This document shows, piece after piece, positions 48,302 through 56,892 of a stretch of 64,000 bases of DNA. The position numbers and the translations under genes are program-made. The notes under the pieces were generated by a model, which worked only from the letters and a program-made list of their open reading frames with translations, was not told where the DNA came from and ran no database searches. Numbering within the stretch: position 1 is the first letter of the stretch; each line of letters opens with the position of its first letter. Origin of the DNA: Planomonospora parontospora (GTDB taxonomy: Bacteria; Actinomycetota; Actinomycetes; Streptosporangiales; Streptosporangiaceae); assembly GCA_014647935.1 (NCBI GenBank), contig BMQD01000007.1, positions 62,001 to 126,000 on the forward strand, written 5' to 3'.

Positions 48302-48988
48302 ATGGACATCCTGCTCATCGCCGGACTGTGGCTCGACGGGTCCGCGTGGAACGGCGTCGTGCCCGAACTCGAGGCGCTCGGCCACCGCCCCGTACCCGTC
48401 ACCCTGCCCGGGCAGGGCGACGGGTCCGCCTCGGCCACGCTGGACGACCAGGTGGCGGCCGTTCTCTCCGCCGTGGACGCGGCGTCCGGAAGGCCCATGG
48501 TGGTGGGGCATTCCGCCGCCTGCACCCTGGCCTGGCTGGCTGCCGACGCGCGTCCGGAGCGGGTCGCCAAGGTCGCGCTCGTCGGCGGCTTCCCGGCCGC
48601 CGACGGCCGGCCCTACGCCGACTTCTTCGAACTGGAGGACGGCGCCATGCCCTTCCCCGGCTGGGCTCCGTTCGAAGGGCCGGACTCCGCCGACCTCGGC
48701 GAGGAGGCCCGCCGGGACTTCGCGGCCGCGGCGATCCCCGTCCCCGCGGGGGTGGCCGAGGGCGTGGTGCGCCTGACGGACGAGCGGCGGTTCGACGTCC
48801 CCGTCCTCGTCGTGTGCCCCGAGTTCACCCCCGCCCAGGCTCGGGAGTGGATCGCCGCCGGTGACGTGCCCGAGCTGGCCAAGGCCGGGCACGTCGACTT
48901 CGCGGACATCGACTCGGGCCACTGGCCCATGATCACTCAGCCGGCCGGGCTCGCCCGGCTGCTGGCCGCGGCGACCCCTGAGCCCTGA
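48302..48988 (+). CDS. Alpha/beta hydrolase
   Basis: A 228-aa protein from ATG 48302 with gaggaaagaga upstream. MDILLIAGLWLDGSAWNGVV gives the oxyanion-hole region; MVVGHSAACTLAWLAA holds the nucleophile in GHSAA; VPVLVVCPEF is the strand before the acid residue; and SGHWPM carries the catalytic His. A complete triad is likely. The family covers esterases and lactonases; the substrate is unknown. Its 3' end overlaps the converging metallo-hydrolase gene by 56 bp. Confidence 0.9.
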   Translation: MDILLIAGLWLDGSAWNGVVPELEALGHRPVPVTLPGQGDGSASATLDDQVAAVLSAVDAASGRPMVVGHSAACTLAWLAADARPERVAKVALVGGFPAADGRPYADFFELEDGAMPFPGWAPFEGPDSADLGEEARRDFAAAAIPVPAGVAEGVVRLTDERRFDVPVLVVCPEFTPAQAREWIAAGDVPELAKAGHVDFADIDSGHWPMITQPAGLARLLAAATPEP

Positions 48989-49844
48989 CCTGCGGCCCCC
49001 CGGTCCCGCCGTCGTCCGGGGAGGAGTCGCCGGGGGAGGAGTCGTCCAGGGCGAAGGAGAGGTAGCGGTCGGCGGAGCGGCGGACGGCCTCGGTGCCGTC
49101 GGTGCGCACGACCCGCTTCCACCAGCCCCCGTAGACGCGCTCGAACGGGTACGGCTCCAGCAGCGACAGGGCGCGGCGGACCGTCCGGGGGCGCTCGGGG
49201 ATGAGGTTCGGATAGCTGTACATGAAGCTCACCCAGCGGCGGTCGGCGACCACCTGGAGGATGTCGCCGGACAGCAGCGCGCCCCCGCCGTCCCCGCCGT
49301 CGCGCCAGTGCAGCACCTGGCCGCCGGCGAAGTGCACGCCCGCGTTGACCAGCGTCAGCCCGTCGAGGATCTCGCAGGTGTCGCCCTCCCAGAACACCAC
49401 CGAGTCGTCCGGCCGGGCCACCCACTCCCGGTCGGCGGCATGGATGTGGACCGGCGCGTCGAAGGCGTGCGCCCACTCGACCATCGAGCCGTAGAAGTGC
49501 GGGTGGCTGATCGCGATCGCGTCGATCCCGCCGAGCTCGCGGACCTCCCGGATCACGTCGTCGTCGAGGTGGCTGACCATGTCCCACAGCACGTTCCCGG
49601 CGGGCGTGCGGACCAGCAGGGCCCGCTGGCCGATGGCGGTGGCGGGGTCGGTGCCGATGCCGACCACCCCGGGGCCCTCCTCGGCGGCCTTCAGCCGGTG
49701 CCCGGCGGCGCGCAGTCCGTTCAGGGAGGTCCAGCGCTGGCCCTCCCAGCCGACGTACTGCCGCTCGTCCTCGCAGATCGGGCAGTTCTCGCGCGGGGCG
49801 CCGTACTGGACCCCGCAGGTCACGCAGATGGGCAGATCGTTCAC
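48933..49844 (-). CDS. MBL-fold metallo-hydrolase with N-terminal zinc ribbon
   Basis: A 303-aa protein from ATG 49844. It begins MNDLPICVTCGVQYG and ENCPICEDERQYVGW, a CxxC...CxxC rubredoxin-like ribbon. The hydrolase domain has ALLVRTPAGNVLWDMVSHL, ISHPHFYGSMVEWA (a variant of HxHxDH that reads HPHFYG, so some zinc ligands differ), HIHAADREW, FAGGQVLHW and LLSGDILQV. The missing Asp-His may mean altered metal use. The tail after AVRRSADRYLSF is low-complexity Ser/Asp/Pro. The family is common in actinobacteria without known substrate. Confidence 0.85.
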   Translation of the reverse strand: MNDLPICVTCGVQYGAPRENCPICEDERQYVGWEGQRWTSLNGLRAAGHRLKAAEEGPGVVGIGTDPATAIGQRALLVRTPAGNVLWDMVSHLDDDVIREVRELGGIDAIAISHPHFYGSMVEWAHAFDAPVHIHAADREWVARPDDSVVFWEGDTCEILDGLTLVNAGVHFAGGQVLHWRDGGDGGGALLSGDILQVVADRRWVSFMYSYPNLIPERPRTVRRALSLLEPYPFERVYGGWWKRVVRTDGTEAVRRSADRYLSFALDDSSPGDSSPDDGGTGGPQVRAQGSPRPAAGRARPAE

Positions 49845-49937
49845 GGCGCCTCCCCGGCCGGATGCACGACGGTCGCCTGGCCATGATCCCAGGCGGGCGC
49901 GCGGGCCACGGGCCGGCCGGCCGGTGATACGGCCATG

Positions 49938-49979
49938 TCGCGGATCGCGGATCGCGGATCGCGGATCGCGGATCGCGGG
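49938..49979. repeat. Six-copy 7-bp tandem repeat
   Basis: tcgcgga repeated six times (last unit tcgcggg) in the 217-bp gap between two minus-strand genes. A likely slippage-prone microsatellite. Confidence 0.9.
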
Positions 49980-50061
49980 TTACGGGCCGGTCGGCCGTCC
50001 GGGCATGCCGCGGATCGTGGGGCGGACCGGTCGGTCGCGCGGGCATGCCGCGGACCGCGGG

Positions 50062-51666
50062 CTACCGACCGGTCAGCCGCCCGGACACGCCGCGGATCGC
50101 GTTCTGCAGCCCGGCGTCGCCCGGCACCTCCTGGACGAAGTACCACCAGAAGCCGCCGCCCAGGCTCCACTCGTAGCCGAGCGCGGCCGCATAGTAGTGC
50201 CCGGCCAGCGCCCGCCGGGCCGCCGCGGTGTCGGCGGCGTCGAACGCCCAGTACGCCTTGGTGGTGTCCGCGCTCCAGTAGCCGAGCTCCCCGAGCGCGA
50301 TCCGCTGCTCCGGGAACTCGGCGTGCAGGGCGTTCATCACCTGGTCGAAGGCCAGCCCCAGCGGCGCGTCCTCGGCGTAGACCGAGAGCGCCACCACGTC
50401 GACGTCCTTCCGCACCGAGGCGGGCAGGTTCTCGCGGGCCCAGGTGAAGACGGACCACCGGGCGGCGTCGGTGCCCAGCTGCCAGTAGAGCGTCACGACG
50501 ACCTTCGCCTGCGGCCGGGCCGCGCGCACGTAGGCGGCCGCGTCGGCGACCTTGTTCGTGATCCGGTCGTCGTCCGCCACCGGCCGCTGGCCCCGGCAGC
50601 CGCCGTCCACCCAGCAGCCGTTGACCTCGTTCCCCACCTCCCACGCCTCGATCTCCGGGTAGGCGTCGACGTAGGCCTTCATCCGGGCCAGGTAGGCGGC
50701 GCGGGTGTTCTCCCGGGCGAAGGCCGAGTCCAGCGGCTGGCCGAGCACCCTCAGCCCGGCGGCGCGGGCGGCCCGCACCGCGGCCCGGTAGTGCTCGGGG
50801 TCGCCCCGGTCCTCGTCCGGCTCGAAGACGATCCGCACCCAGCCGTCCGGCCCGGTCAGCCAGCGCGCCAGCTCCGGCCGCCCGCGGTGCCCGGCGACCT
50901 CGGTCACGGTCAGGCCCGTCCAGGTCTCGGCGCCGCGCGCCGCCGCGGAGGCGGGGCCGTACTCGCTGAGCATCAGGTCGTTCGCGGTGTGCAGGGCGTC
51001 CAGTGCGCGCTGGCCGTACCGGCCCCGCTCGGCGTCGGAGGCGGCGGCGCGGGCCCGGTCCAGCTCGGCGGCGGCCGCGGCGTAGGCGCGCTCGAACTCC
51101 GCCGAGCGCCGGTAGCCGCCCCGTACGGCCAGCGCCGCGTCGAGCCTGCGCCGGGCGTCGAGCGCCGCCTGGAGGTTGAAGACGACGGTCCTGCGGCCGG
51201 TGAAACCGGTCCCGCCATTGTCCACGACCACGGTGGAGTAACCGCGCGAGGTCGGCCAGTTGACGGCGAAGGCCACCGCCCGGTCCGGGACGTCGAACCG
51301 CCAGCGGCCGGGCGAGCCCTCGGCGTACAGCGGCCACTCCCGCACGACCTCGAGGGTCGCCGGGTCGAGCAGTGCGTCGCTGTCGGAGCCGCCGCTGCCG
51401 TGCATCACCTTCTTGACGGCCTCGCCGGTCAGCTCGGTGCCCTTGCCTGCCGCGTCGTAGAACTTCAGGACGACGGCTTCGTCACCGGCGCGGGTGAACA
51501 CGACCACCCCCGCGAGAAGGAGCAGGGCGAGCAGGGCGAGCAGGAGCGGGCGCGGCCGGGACCGCCGCGCGCCTGCGCCCGCTCGGCGGCGGTGCCGGGG
51601 CACGCGGGAGGCTTCCGGGGCCTGCTCGCGGCAGGCGGCGGGATGCGGGGAGCGGTGTTCGCGCAT
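50062..51666 (-). CDS. Membrane-anchored glycoside-hydrolase-like (TIM barrel) protein
   Basis: A 534-aa protein from ATG 51666. An Arg-rich cytoplasmic tail is followed by one membrane segment (LLLALLALLLLAGVVVF, about residues 41-57), so the bulk is outside. About residues 70-235 form a beta-rich unit and a coiled region; from about 250 the sequence reads as a TIM-barrel glycosidase: YRAAVRAARAAGLRVLG, IEAWEVGNEVNG with the probable acid/base Glu in GNE, VVVTLYWQLG, DVVALSVYAED, IALGELGYWS with the probable nucleophile Glu, and GGGFWWYFVQE. It is like GH39/GH10-type cell-wall-facing enzymes, but the exact family is not resolved. Confidence 0.75.
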   Translation of the reverse strand: MREHRSPHPAACREQAPEASRVPRHRRRAGAGARRSRPRPLLLALLALLLLAGVVVFTRAGDEAVVLKFYDAAGKGTELTGEAVKKVMHGSGGSDSDALLDPATLEVVREWPLYAEGSPGRWRFDVPDRAVAFAVNWPTSRGYSTVVVDNGGTGFTGRRTVVFNLQAALDARRRLDAALAVRGGYRRSAEFERAYAAAAAELDRARAAASDAERGRYGQRALDALHTANDLMLSEYGPASAAARGAETWTGLTVTEVAGHRGRPELARWLTGPDGWVRIVFEPDEDRGDPEHYRAAVRAARAAGLRVLGQPLDSAFARENTRAAYLARMKAYVDAYPEIEAWEVGNEVNGCWVDGGCRGQRPVADDDRITNKVADAAAYVRAARPQAKVVVTLYWQLGTDAARWSVFTWARENLPASVRKDVDVVALSVYAEDAPLGLAFDQVMNALHAEFPEQRIALGELGYWSADTTKAYWAFDAADTAAARRALAGHYYAAALGYEWSLGGGFWWYFVQEVPGDAGLQNAIRGVSGRLTGR

Positions 51667-51978
51667 GCACTTCTGTTCAGGGATCGGTGGTTATCGATGC
51701 ATGTTATGCGTAGATGGCGATTCATCCTATTTATAACTTTCATCCCAATCGATGGGCTCCGGTGGCACGGTCGGCGGTACGAGGCGGGCGAGGTCGTGAC
51801 GGCCGTCGGCGTCGGCAGCGGGTGCGTTCCGAATCCGGATGGAACCCAGGAAAATAATGTATTTAATTCTTTATAGCTAAGATATGGAAAATTTATTCAT
51901 ATATGGTAAGATTTTGAATTTATATGTTCTTTTTGTCTAGCATCGTCGTTCCCAGCACCGAGAGAGGAACGACGGTTC
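51667..51978. other. A/T-rich intergenic region
   Basis: 312 bp without a gene. Positions 51700-51760 and 51850-51940 are strikingly A/T-rich (taatgtatttaattctttat type). They must hold the divergent promoters of the glycosidase-like and methyltransferase genes; the second stretch ends about 40 bp before the methyltransferase start. Confidence 0.55.
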
Positions 51979-52836
51979 ATGTACGAAGCACAGCCGAGCC
52001 AGACCGCGATGATGGCGGCGGCGGCCCGCGCGGCCCACCTCGTGGTGGACCAGGAGCCCTTCATCTTCCGCGACACCGAGGCCGCGTCCCTGCTCGGCCC
52101 GCTCGCCGAGGAGATCATCGGCTACCACCGGGCGTACGGCGACCACCTCATCCTGGCGGGCACCCGCGCCCAGGTGACGGCGCGCAGCCACTACACCGAA
52201 CGCCGCCTGGCCGAGCTGGCCCGCGGCGGCCTGGAGCAGTACGTGGTGCTCGGCGCCGGCCTCGACACCTTCGCCCAGCGCTCCGGACCGGCGGGCCGGG
52301 TGGCGGTCTTCGAGGTGGACCACCCCGCCACGCAGCAGTGGAAGCGGGGGCTGTTCTCGGCCGCGGGGATCGACCGCGCGGAGGGAACGTTCGTGCCGGT
52401 GGACTTCGAGACCGGTGATCCGGTGACCGGTCTGGTCTCCGCGGGCTTCGATCCGTCCAGGCCGGCTCTGGTGAGCTGGCTGGGGGTGTCCATGTACCTC
52501 ACCCGGGACGCGATCGAGGCCACCCTGGCCGCCGTCGGCCGCTTCGCCCCCGGCACGGAGCTGGTCATGGAGTACGCCCTGCCCCCGGCCCTGCGCGACG
52601 AGCGGGGCGGCGCCTACGCGGACTTCGCCCTCCCCGCCGCCGCCGAGCGCGGCGAGCCCTGGCTGTCCTTCTTCGCCCCCGGCGACCTGTCGGCCGCACT
52701 GGACCGGCACGGTCTCGCGACGGCCGGGCACGTACGGCAGGCCGACAGCGTCGACCCCGCGCTCTGGCGCCGCTCCGACGCCCTGCGTCCGGCCGACCTG
52801 TGCCGGCTGGTCCGGGCGACCGTACCCGCCCGCTGA
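51979..52836 (+). CDS. Class I SAM-dependent methyltransferase (LCM/TIGR00027 type)
   Basis: A 285-aa protein from ATG 51979 with agagagg upstream. YHRAYGDHLILAGTRAQVTA and YVVLGAGLDTFAQR (SAM-binding GxGxDT) are the blocks of the leucine-carboxyl-methyltransferase-like TIGR00027 family, followed by VAVFEVDHPATQQWK, LVSWLGVSMYLTRDAI and FFAPGDLSAAL. In actinobacteria these are annotated as O-methyltransferases, some for polyketides. The substrate is not known. It is monocistronic behind an A/T-rich region. Confidence 0.9.
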   Translation: MYEAQPSQTAMMAAAARAAHLVVDQEPFIFRDTEAASLLGPLAEEIIGYHRAYGDHLILAGTRAQVTARSHYTERRLAELARGGLEQYVVLGAGLDTFAQRSGPAGRVAVFEVDHPATQQWKRGLFSAAGIDRAEGTFVPVDFETGDPVTGLVSAGFDPSRPALVSWLGVSMYLTRDAIEATLAAVGRFAPGTELVMEYALPPALRDERGGAYADFALPAAAERGEPWLSFFAPGDLSAALDRHGLATAGHVRQADSVDPALWRRSDALRPADLCRLVRATVPAR

Positions 52837-53313
52837 GCCCCCGGCGTCCCCTGATCGGCGCGGCCTGCCAGGGGGCGAATGGTTGAGGTTCAGCACCGTC
52901 GGATCGTCCGGGCCGGCGCGACGCGCCAGGATCGCTCCCACCGCCGTCGCCACGGTGAGCACTCCGGCCGTTCCCGCCCCTGCCGTTCGGCGAAGACGAC
53001 GTCGAGCACACGCCGCGCGACGAAGCTCCTGACGGGCGAGGAGTCCCAGCAGTCGCGCACCGCCACCGGCCGCACGTTCGTGACGAGCGAGTCGGCGACG
53101 CGATCGGGGAACTCGTTTCGACGGCCGCGGAGATCGCCGGCGCCTGCCGATGATCTCCGCCTAAAAGGTCAGCATCCCGGCTCGCGTGCCGAACCTGGGT
53201 GAGGAACTCCGTCGCGAGGTGCGGAGACCGCAGGCGGGAGCCCGCGCGGTCGCCTCCGCGGGGCCGCGGCCGGACGCGGCGCACGGGAAAGCGGTGAGGG
53301 TGAGGGGGAGTCG
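52837..53313. other. Intergenic region, possible decayed coding sequence
   Basis: 477 bp with no intact gene recognised. The minus strand from 53,110 to 52,880 shows short stretches that look coding in two different frames (SFVARRVLDVVFAERQG, then VLTVATAVGAILARRAGP), which might be a decayed gene. No family could be assigned. The last 60 bp hold the start region of the GGDEF gene. Confidence 0.4.
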
Positions 53314-55176
53314 TTGCTGACGTTGCTCTTCGCGCTGTCGGCGGTGGTGGCCTGTGCGATCGCGGTGGTCGGGTGGCGGCGGCGGCACGTGACCCCCGCG
53401 GTCGGCACGCTGGCGGTCGTGGCGGCGGGCATCGCGGTCTGGTCGGTGATGAGCTGCTTCGGGTACGTGACCGGCGGCTCCGCTGCTCCCGTGCTGCGGG
53501 CGGCCGTCGGCTTCCTCGCGGTGTGCGTCGTCACGGCGGGCTTCTACTGCCTGTCGCTGGCCGCGGTGGACCGCACCTGGCGGTTGCCCCGCCGCCTGGC
53601 CCTGTGGCTGGCGATCGAGCCCGCCCTCGTCCTGGCCGCCGTCCTCAGCGACCCCTGGCACCGGCTGTTCCTGGTGGTCCCGGATCCGGCCCGGCCGTAC
53701 GACGAGCTCTGGCTGGGGCCGCTGTTCTGGGCGCACACCGCCTACAGCTACGTCCTGTGCAACGCCGCGGCGGCGCGCCTGGCGCGGGCGTGGCGGCGGG
53801 GGCCGCGTGCCCAGCGCCCGCTGTACGGCGTCACCCTGCTCAGCACGGTCCCCCCGGCGGTCGCCAACATCATCAGCCTGCTGGGGCTCACGGATCCGAT
53901 GGACGTGACCCCGGTCGGGTTCTGCCTCACCACCGTCCTGGTCTACTGGGCCCTGGCTCGCCGCTCGCTGCACGAGCTGGTGACGGTGGAGCGCACCTAC
54001 GTCTACGAGATGATCAGTGACGTGGTCATGACGCTGGACTCCTCCGGCCGCGCCCTGGACCTCAACCCGGCGGCCGAGCGGCTGGTCCGCCGTCTCGCCC
54101 CGGACCTGCCCGCTCAGCTGGCCGGGCTGCCGGTCCTCGACCTCCTCCACGACGTGCCGCTCGTCGACCGGGCACGGGACGCCTCCGGTACGGCCGACCG
54201 GCGGGGGACGGCGGGAGCGGACCGCCCGCCCGCGGCGACGGGGACGCCCCGCAGAGGGCAGACCGCAGCCGCCCTCTTCCCGGCCGGCCGGACGGAGGCG
54301 AACTACACGATGACCGACGCGCAGGGTCGTACGGTGGACTTGGACGTCCGCGTCAGCGCCCTGCGCGGCGGCCGGGACGAACCGGTGGGCTGGGTGCTCG
54401 TGGGCCGTGACGTGACCGCCCTCAACACCCAGCGCCGGGCCCTGTACGAGGCCAACGACCGGCTGCGCGAGCAGGTCACCACCATCGAGGCGCAGCGCCG
54501 GGCCCTGTACGAGGCCAACGACCGGCTGCGCGAGCAGGTCACCACCATCGAGGCGCAGCGCCGGGCCCTGTACGAGGCCAACGACCGGTTGCGCGAGCAG
54601 GTCACCACCATCGAGGCGCTGCGGGCCGATCTGGCCGAGCAGGCCGTACGCGACCCCCTCACCGGGCTGTACAACCGGCGCCACCTGATGGAGACCCTGT
54701 CCCACCGGATGCGCCTGGCCGCGGCCGGCGGCACCCCGCTGAGCGTGGCCCTGCTGGACATCGACCACTTCAAGCAGATCAACGACCGGTGCGGCCACGG
54801 CGTCGGCGACCAGGTGCTGACCTGGTTCGCCGACCTGGTGGGCTCGCGCATCGGCGTCGACGACGTGGTGGCCCGCTACGGCGGTGAGGAGTTCGTGGTG
54901 CTGCTGGCGGGCGCCACCGGTGAGCAGGCGGTGGAGCGCATGGAAGGGATCCGGGAGCAGGTGGCGGCCGGGCGCCCGCCGACCGGCGGGCACAGGCCCG
55001 CGGTGACCTTCAGCGCCGGGGTGGCGGCGTTCACCGGGCGGCAGGAGCCGCAGGAACTGCTGCACGCGGCCGACGAGGCCCTGTACGCGGCCAAGCGGCA
55101 GGGCCGCAACCGGGTGCTGCGGGCTCCGGTCCGGCGGGAGGAGCGGAAGCCGGGTTCCGGCACGGCCGCGGCCTGA
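53314..55176 (+). CDS. Membrane diguanylate cyclase (7TM-PAS-coiled coil-GGDEF)
   Basis: A 620-aa protein from TTG 53314 with gagggggag upstream; no better in-frame start exists. Residues 1-220 hold about seven membrane helices of the histidine-kinase 7TM type. About 225-365 are a PAS domain (YEMISDVVMTLDSSG, WVLVGRDVTALNTQ) with a low-complexity insert. Residues about 373-435 are a coiled coil of three 21-residue repeats. The GGDEF domain follows: DPLTGLYNRRHLME, LDIDHFKQINDRCGHGVGD, and the active-site loop YGGEEFVVLL; DEALYAAKRQGRN closes it. GGEEF is a functional variant, so c-di-GMP synthesis is expected. The input signal is unknown. Confidence 0.92.
   Translation: MLTLLFALSAVVACAIAVVGWRRRHVTPAVGTLAVVAAGIAVWSVMSCFGYVTGGSAAPVLRAAVGFLAVCVVTAGFYCLSLAAVDRTWRLPRRLALWLAIEPALVLAAVLSDPWHRLFLVVPDPARPYDELWLGPLFWAHTAYSYVLCNAAAARLARAWRRGPRAQRPLYGVTLLSTVPPAVANIISLLGLTDPMDVTPVGFCLTTVLVYWALARRSLHELVTVERTYVYEMISDVVMTLDSSGRALDLNPAAERLVRRLAPDLPAQLAGLPVLDLLHDVPLVDRARDASGTADRRGTAGADRPPAATGTPRRGQTAAALFPAGRTEANYTMTDAQGRTVDLDVRVSALRGGRDEPVGWVLVGRDVTALNTQRRALYEANDRLREQVTTIEAQRRALYEANDRLREQVTTIEAQRRALYEANDRLREQVTTIEALRADLAEQAVRDPLTGLYNRRHLMETLSHRMRLAAAGGTPLSVALLDIDHFKQINDRCGHGVGDQVLTWFADLVGSRIGVDDVVARYGGEEFVVLLAGATGEQAVERMEGIREQVAAGRPPTGGHRPAVTFSAGVAAFTGRQEPQELLHAADEALYAAKRQGRNRVLRAPVRREERKPGSGTAAA
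54430..54618 (+). repeat. Three near-identical 63-nt in-frame repeats in the GGDEF gene
   Basis: Units at 54430-54492, 54493-54555 and 54556-54618 encode the 21-residue unit that starts QRRALYEANDRLREQ. They differ at a single visible base (cggctg against cggttg in unit 3). Each unit is three heptads, so copy-number change would lengthen the coiled coil without breaking its register. Confidence 0.95.
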
Positions 55177-55221
55177 GCCTGCCGCCCCGGGCCTCCGCAC
55201 GGGAGGCCCGGGGCGGTCGGG

Positions 55222-56829
55222 TCAGTGGACCTGCTCGCCGCCCACGAAGGTCATGGCGGCCCTCGTGCGCCAGATGTCCTCCTGCGGCCCGGCGAACGGG
55301 TCGCGGTCCAGCACCACGAGGTCGGCGCGGTTGCCGGCCGCGATCGCGCCCGCGTCGTCGTCGTGGTTGATCCACGCCGACCCGGCCGTGTAGGCGGTCA
55401 GCACGGTGGCCAGGTCGATCGCCTGCCCCGGCAGGAACGGCGTCTGCGCCGTCGGGTAGTCCGCGTGCACCGAGCCGCCCGGCTCGGTGCGGTTGACCGC
55501 CACGTGCATGCCCTGGAGCGGGTCGGCGTTGGAGACCGGCCAGTCGCTGCCCGCGCAGAAGCGGGTGCCCGCGCGCAGCAGGTCGGCGAAGGGGTACTGC
55601 CAGGACGAGCGCTCCTCGCCCAGGAACGGGATGGTCAGCTCGTCCATCTGCGCGTGGTGGGTGGCCCACAGCGGCTGCAGGTTGGCCGTGACGCCGAGCC
55701 GGGCGAAGCGCGGCACGTCGGCCGGGGTGACGATCTGCAGGTGCGCGATGTGGTGGCGGTTGACCGGGTCGGTGCCCTCCAGCGCGTCCAGCGCCTCGCG
55801 CACGGCCCGCTCGCCGATCGCGTGGAAGTGCACCTGGAAGCCGTGCCGGTCCAGCTCGGCGACGTACCCCTTCAGCGCCTCGGGGTCGACGTAGGACAGG
55901 CCCGTCCCGCCGCAGCGGCAGTAGGGCTCGATCACCGCGGCGGTGAAGTTCTCGGTGATGCCGTCCTGCATGATCTTCACCGAGCCGGCCCGGAACGTCT
56001 CCAGGCCCTCGGCGGCCTTGCGGCGCTCCAGCAGCTCCCCGATCTGCTCGGCACCGCGCGCCCGGTCCCACCAGAGCGCGCCGGTCACGCGGGCCTTGAG
56101 CCTCCCGGAGGAAGCGGCGGAGACGTAGGTGGGCAGCTGGTCGTCCGAACCGGCGTAGGAGCCGACGATGGCGTCCTGCCAGCCGGTGATCCCCAGGGAG
56201 AACAGGTGGGACTGGGCGTCCAGCAGCGCCTCCAGCAGGTCCTGCTCGGTCGGCCGCGGGGCGAGCAGGCCCACCAGGTCCATCGCGCCCTCGTGCAGCA
56301 CGCCGCTCGGCGCGCCGTCGGCGTCGCGCTCGATCCGGCCGTCGGCCGGGTCGGGGGTGTCGCGGGTGATCCCGGCGATCTCCAGGGCCCGGCCGTTCAC
56401 CCAGGCGGCGTGGTGGTCGCGCTGGATCAGGTAGACGGGCCGGTCGAGGAAGTCGAGCTGCGAGCGGTGCGGCAGGCCGCCGGGGAAGGCCGACATGTCC
56501 CAGCCGCCGCCGTCGATCCACTCCCGGTCGGGATGGGCGGCGGCGTAGCCGGCGACCTTCTCCAGGTACTCCGGCAGTCCGTAGACCGCCGACAGGTCGC
56601 ACCTGGCCCGCTCCAGCCCGGCCTGGACCGGGTGCATGTGGGCGTCGGTGATCCCCGGGACCAGCAGGCCGCCGCCCAGGTCGACGGTCTCGCAGCGGGG
56701 GGCGGCCAGCCGCGCCAGCTCGGCCTCGGCGCCGACGGCGGCGATCCGCCCGTCGCGGACCAGCACGGCCTCGGCGAAGGAGCCGGCGGCCAGGAAGGCG
56801 CGCCCGCCCCGGAAGAGCAGGTCCGTCAT
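55222..56829 (-). CDS. Amidohydrolase family 3 (YtcJ-like) protein
   Basis: A 535-aa protein from ATG 56829. LVPGITDAHMHPVQAG contains the HxH metal site; IDGGGWDMSAFPGG, FHAIGERAVREALDAL with the later His, HHIAHLQIV, and FCAGSDWPVSNADPLQGM with the catalytic Asp follow, all as in YtcJ/exoenzyme-regulatory AepA-type amidohydrolases. The metal centre looks complete. The true substrate is not known for the family. It lies 63 bp before the FAD oxidoreductase gene on the same strand (downstream in the operon would be this gene). Confidence 0.92.
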   Translation of the reverse strand: MTDLLFRGGRAFLAAGSFAEAVLVRDGRIAAVGAEAELARLAAPRCETVDLGGGLLVPGITDAHMHPVQAGLERARCDLSAVYGLPEYLEKVAGYAAAHPDREWIDGGGWDMSAFPGGLPHRSQLDFLDRPVYLIQRDHHAAWVNGRALEIAGITRDTPDPADGRIERDADGAPSGVLHEGAMDLVGLLAPRPTEQDLLEALLDAQSHLFSLGITGWQDAIVGSYAGSDDQLPTYVSAASSGRLKARVTGALWWDRARGAEQIGELLERRKAAEGLETFRAGSVKIMQDGITENFTAAVIEPYCRCGGTGLSYVDPEALKGYVAELDRHGFQVHFHAIGERAVREALDALEGTDPVNRHHIAHLQIVTPADVPRFARLGVTANLQPLWATHHAQMDELTIPFLGEERSSWQYPFADLLRAGTRFCAGSDWPVSNADPLQGMHVAVNRTEPGGSVHADYPTAQTPFLPGQAIDLATVLTAYTAGSAWINHDDDAGAIAAGNRADLVVLDRDPFAGPQEDIWRTRAAMTFVGGEQVH

Positions 56830-56892
56830 GCGTTGATCCTCTCTGGATCTGCGGTCGTCGTGTCTGCGGTCGTCGTGTCTGGGGCCGTCGTG

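Noticed and set aside
49938-49979. Phase-variable promoter
   Set aside because: The 7-bp repeat is slippage-prone, but no promoter boxes flank it and it is downstream of one gene and upstream of another without clear spacing.
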